A stretch of 6,833 bases of DNA. Origin: Bordetella parapertussis. Its GTDB lineage: Bacteria > Pseudomonadota > Gammaproteobacteria > Burkholderiales > Burkholderiaceae_C. Within the stretch, counting starts at the first letter, position 1. The number at the start of each line of letters is the position of its first letter. The stretch lies in NCBI GenBank assembly GCA_943328885.2, contig CALQBT020000151.1:1-6833 (forward strand). The letters are read 5' to 3'. The notes under the pieces are model-generated. The model was not told where the DNA came from. It was given only the letters and a program-made list of their open reading frames with translations, and did no database searches. Shown piece by piece: positions 5,435 through 6,833 of this stretch. Position numbers and translations under genes: made by a program.

Positions 5435-6445
5435 TCAGAAATCGAGCAGTACCGCGCCCCAGGTGAAACCGCCACCCACGCCTTCGAGCAGCAAGGTGTC
5501 ACCACGCTTGACACGGCCTGAACGCACGCCGAGATCCAGCGCCAACGGAATCGATGCCGCCGAGGTGTTGCCGTGCTCATCGACCGTGACGATCACCTTG
5601 TCCATGCTGAGCTTGAGTTTGCGCGCAGTGGCTTGCATGATGCGGATGTTGGCCTGGTGCGGAATCAACCAGTCGATGTCGGCCTCGGTCCGACCCGCCT
5701 TGGCCAGCACCGCGCGGGCGGACTGCTCAAGCACGCCGACCGCCAGCTTGAACACGGCCTGGCCATCCATCCTGATGAAAGGGTCGCCCGACACCTGCCC
5801 GGCCGAGACCGTTCCCGGCACGCACAGCAGGCCGACATGGCGGCCATCGGCGTGCAGGTCGGTGGCGAGCAGGCCGGGGCTGTCGCTCGCCTCGAGCACC
5901 ACCGCGCCGGCACCATCGCCAAACAGCACGCAGGTGCCGCGATCCTTGAAGTCGAGAATGCGTGAAAACACCTCGGCGCCAATCACCAGCGCCCGGCGCG
6001 CCGTTCCGGTGCGAAGCATCGAATCGGCCACCGTCAGCGCGTAGATGAAGCCCGAGCACACAGCCTGCAGATCGAAAGCCGGACAAGCGACGATGCCCAG
6101 CTTGTGCTGAACGATGCAAGCGGTGGACGGGAACACCATGTCCGGCGTCGACGTGGCGACGATGATCAGGTCGATGTCTTGGGCCAGGCAGCCCGCAGCC
6201 GCCATGGCCTGGCGCGCGGCACCAGCGGCCAGATCACTGGTCAGCGTGCCCGCATCGACAAAATGCCGTGCCCGGATGCCGGTGCGCTCGACAATCCAGT
6301 CATCCGAGGTCTCGACGCCGTCAGCCGCCAATTCGGCCGTCAGGTCGGCGTTGCTGACCCGGCGCGCCGGCAGCATGCTGCCAGTGCCGGCAATGCGGGT
6401 GGTCCTGGGCGAGCCAGATGGCAGACTTGAAGGGCTAGGATTCAT
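5435..6445 (-). CDS. fabH: 3-oxoacyl-[ACP] synthase III (beta-ketoacyl-ACP synthase III)
   Basis: FabH initiates fatty-acid synthesis by condensing acetyl-CoA (or another short acyl-CoA) with malonyl-ACP. The catalytic triad is complete: Cys130 in LQAVCSGF, His263 in [10 protein letters not shown] and Asn293 in [20 protein letters not shown] and the C-terminal [14 protein letters not shown] are also family hallmarks. At 336 residues it has about 14 extra Ser/Pro-rich residues at the N-terminus ([14 protein letters not shown]) before the canonical [18 protein letters not shown]. The ATG at 6445-6443 is supported by its ATGA overlap with the plsX stop, and no other ATG lies before IAGTGS. There is no clear Shine-Dalgarno sequence, which fits coupling to plsX. 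Substrate chain preference cannot be read from the sequence by eye. Confidence 0.98.
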   Translation of the reverse strand: MNPSPSSLPSGSPRTTRIAGTGSMLPARRVSNADLTAELAADGVETSDDWIVERTGIRARHFVDAGTLTSDLAAGAARQAMAAAGCLAQDIDLIIVATSTPDMVFPSTACIVQHKLGIVACPAFDLQAVCSGFIYALTVADSMLRTGTARRALVIGAEVFSRILDFKDRGTCVLFGDGAGAVVLEASDSPGLLATDLHADGRHVGLLCVPGTVSAGQVSGDPFIRMDGQAVFKLAVGVLEQSARAVLAKAGRTEADIDWLIPHQANIRIMQATARKLKLSMDKVIVTVDEHGNTSAASIPLALDLGVRSGRVKRGDTLLLEGVGGGFTWGAVLLDF

Positions 6446-6833
6446 GCGGCTTTGGCAGAGGCGGCGGGGTCGGGTTCGGCAGCGCTGACATGACCTGCGC
6501 TGGCGCGGCCCTCGGGCAGCACCGCCAGGGTGTTGCGGATGCGGTCATGCACCCGGTCCAGCAAGCGATTGCGCGCGGCATCATACCCCCGAGCCAAAGC
6601 ATGTTCGAAGGCGAAGGCGTCCGACGAACCATGGGCCTTGAACACCAGCCCGCGCAGCCCCAGCAGCGCGCCGCCGCTGTAGCGCCGGTGGTCGACCCGA
6701 TCCTTGAATCGTCTGAGCACCGGCATCGCCACCAGCGCTGCCAGCTTGGACAGCGGCGTGCGGGTGAACTCCTGCTTGATGAACTGGCCCATCATGCCGG
6801 CCAGCCCTTCAGCCGTCTTGAGCAGCACATTGC
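6442..6833 (-). CDS. plsX: Phosphate acyltransferase PlsX, C-terminal part only
   Basis: The gene enters from the right edge; about 130 codons of its 3' end are present. PlsX converts acyl-ACP to acyl-phosphate, the donor for PlsY in the first acylation of glycerol-3-phosphate, and so links the Fab pathway to membrane lipid synthesis. The visible part begins [14 protein letters not shown], matching the conserved GFxGNVxLKTxEG region of the family, and continues with [20 protein letters not shown] and VFKAHGSSD, typical of the PlsX C-terminal half. The true start lies outside the window, so the internal methionines seen here are not starts. The protein ends with an Ala-rich tail, and its TGA overlaps the fabH ATG. 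plsX-fabH adjacency is common in bacteria. Confidence 0.96.
   Translation of the reverse strand, partial: NVLLKTAEGLAGMMGQFIKQEFTRTPLSKLAALVAMPVLRRFKDRVDHRRYSGGALLGLRGLVFKAHGSSDAFAFEHALARGYDAARNRLLDRVHDRIRNTLAVLPEGRASAGHVSAAEPDPAASAKAA

Noticed and set aside
3236..5521. A very long open frame on the plus strand opposite acpP, fabG and fabD, and other long plus-strand frames opposite rseA, rpoE and fabF
   Set aside because: They lie antisense to genes with complete catalytic motifs. Their products are Arg/Ala/Gly/His-rich with no recognisable domains, as expected for antisense frames in GC-rich codon-biased DNA.
1..6833. A new defence, mobile or biosynthetic system
   Set aside because: All ten genes fall in, or sit tightly within, two well-known modules (Fab/PlsX and RpoE-RseAB). 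No integrase, transposase, nuclease or terminal repeats were seen.

Overview
The window is a GC-rich stretch in which every gene I can support lies on the minus strand. Reading in the direction of transcription, from high to low coordinates, the order is plsX (3' part), fabH, fabD, fabG, acpP, fabF, a small YgfX-like membrane-protein gene, rpoE, rseA and rseB (5' part). A complete type II fatty-acid synthesis cluster followed directly by the sigma-E regulon core, together with high GC and the protein signatures, points to a betaproteobacterium, most likely of the order Burkholderiales. Genus cannot be settled by eye.

Region 3224-6833 is the lipid block. PlsX makes acyl-phosphate for phospholipid synthesis, FabH starts chains from acetyl-CoA and malonyl-ACP, FabD loads malonate onto ACP, FabG reduces the 3-ketoacyl-ACP, AcpP carries the chain, and FabF (1968-3212) elongates it. 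plsX-fabH and fabD-fabG overlap by four bases (ATGA and GTGA), and fabH-fabD and acpP-fabF are 55 and 11 bases apart. The one larger gap, 3464-3616 between fabG and acpP, holds an 8-bp stem-loop just after the fabG stop, a second small stem-loop, a weak -10-like box and the strongest Shine-Dalgarno sequence of the window. This fits separate, high-level expression of acpP.

Region 1-1955 is the envelope-stress block: an unassigned YgfX-like two-helix membrane protein, the ECF sigma factor RpoE, its membrane anti-sigma factor RseA, and the start of the periplasmic regulator RseB. It follows fabF after only 12 bases with no visible terminator, so read-through from the lipid block into the stress block is plausible.

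Most of the window is ordinary conserved chromosome. The clearest oddity is in fabG: three perfect tandem copies of a 30-base unit (4331-4420) sit between its only usable start codon and the NADP-binding strand, adding about 30 residues to the N-terminus of a normally 244-residue enzyme. The repeat looks like a partial copy of the enzyme's own first Rossmann strand. A second, weaker oddity is a run of ten G in the YgfX-like gene. I see no mobile element, CRISPR array, tRNA or rRNA, and no evidence of a new multi-gene system. No gene-free stretch exceeds 300 bases.
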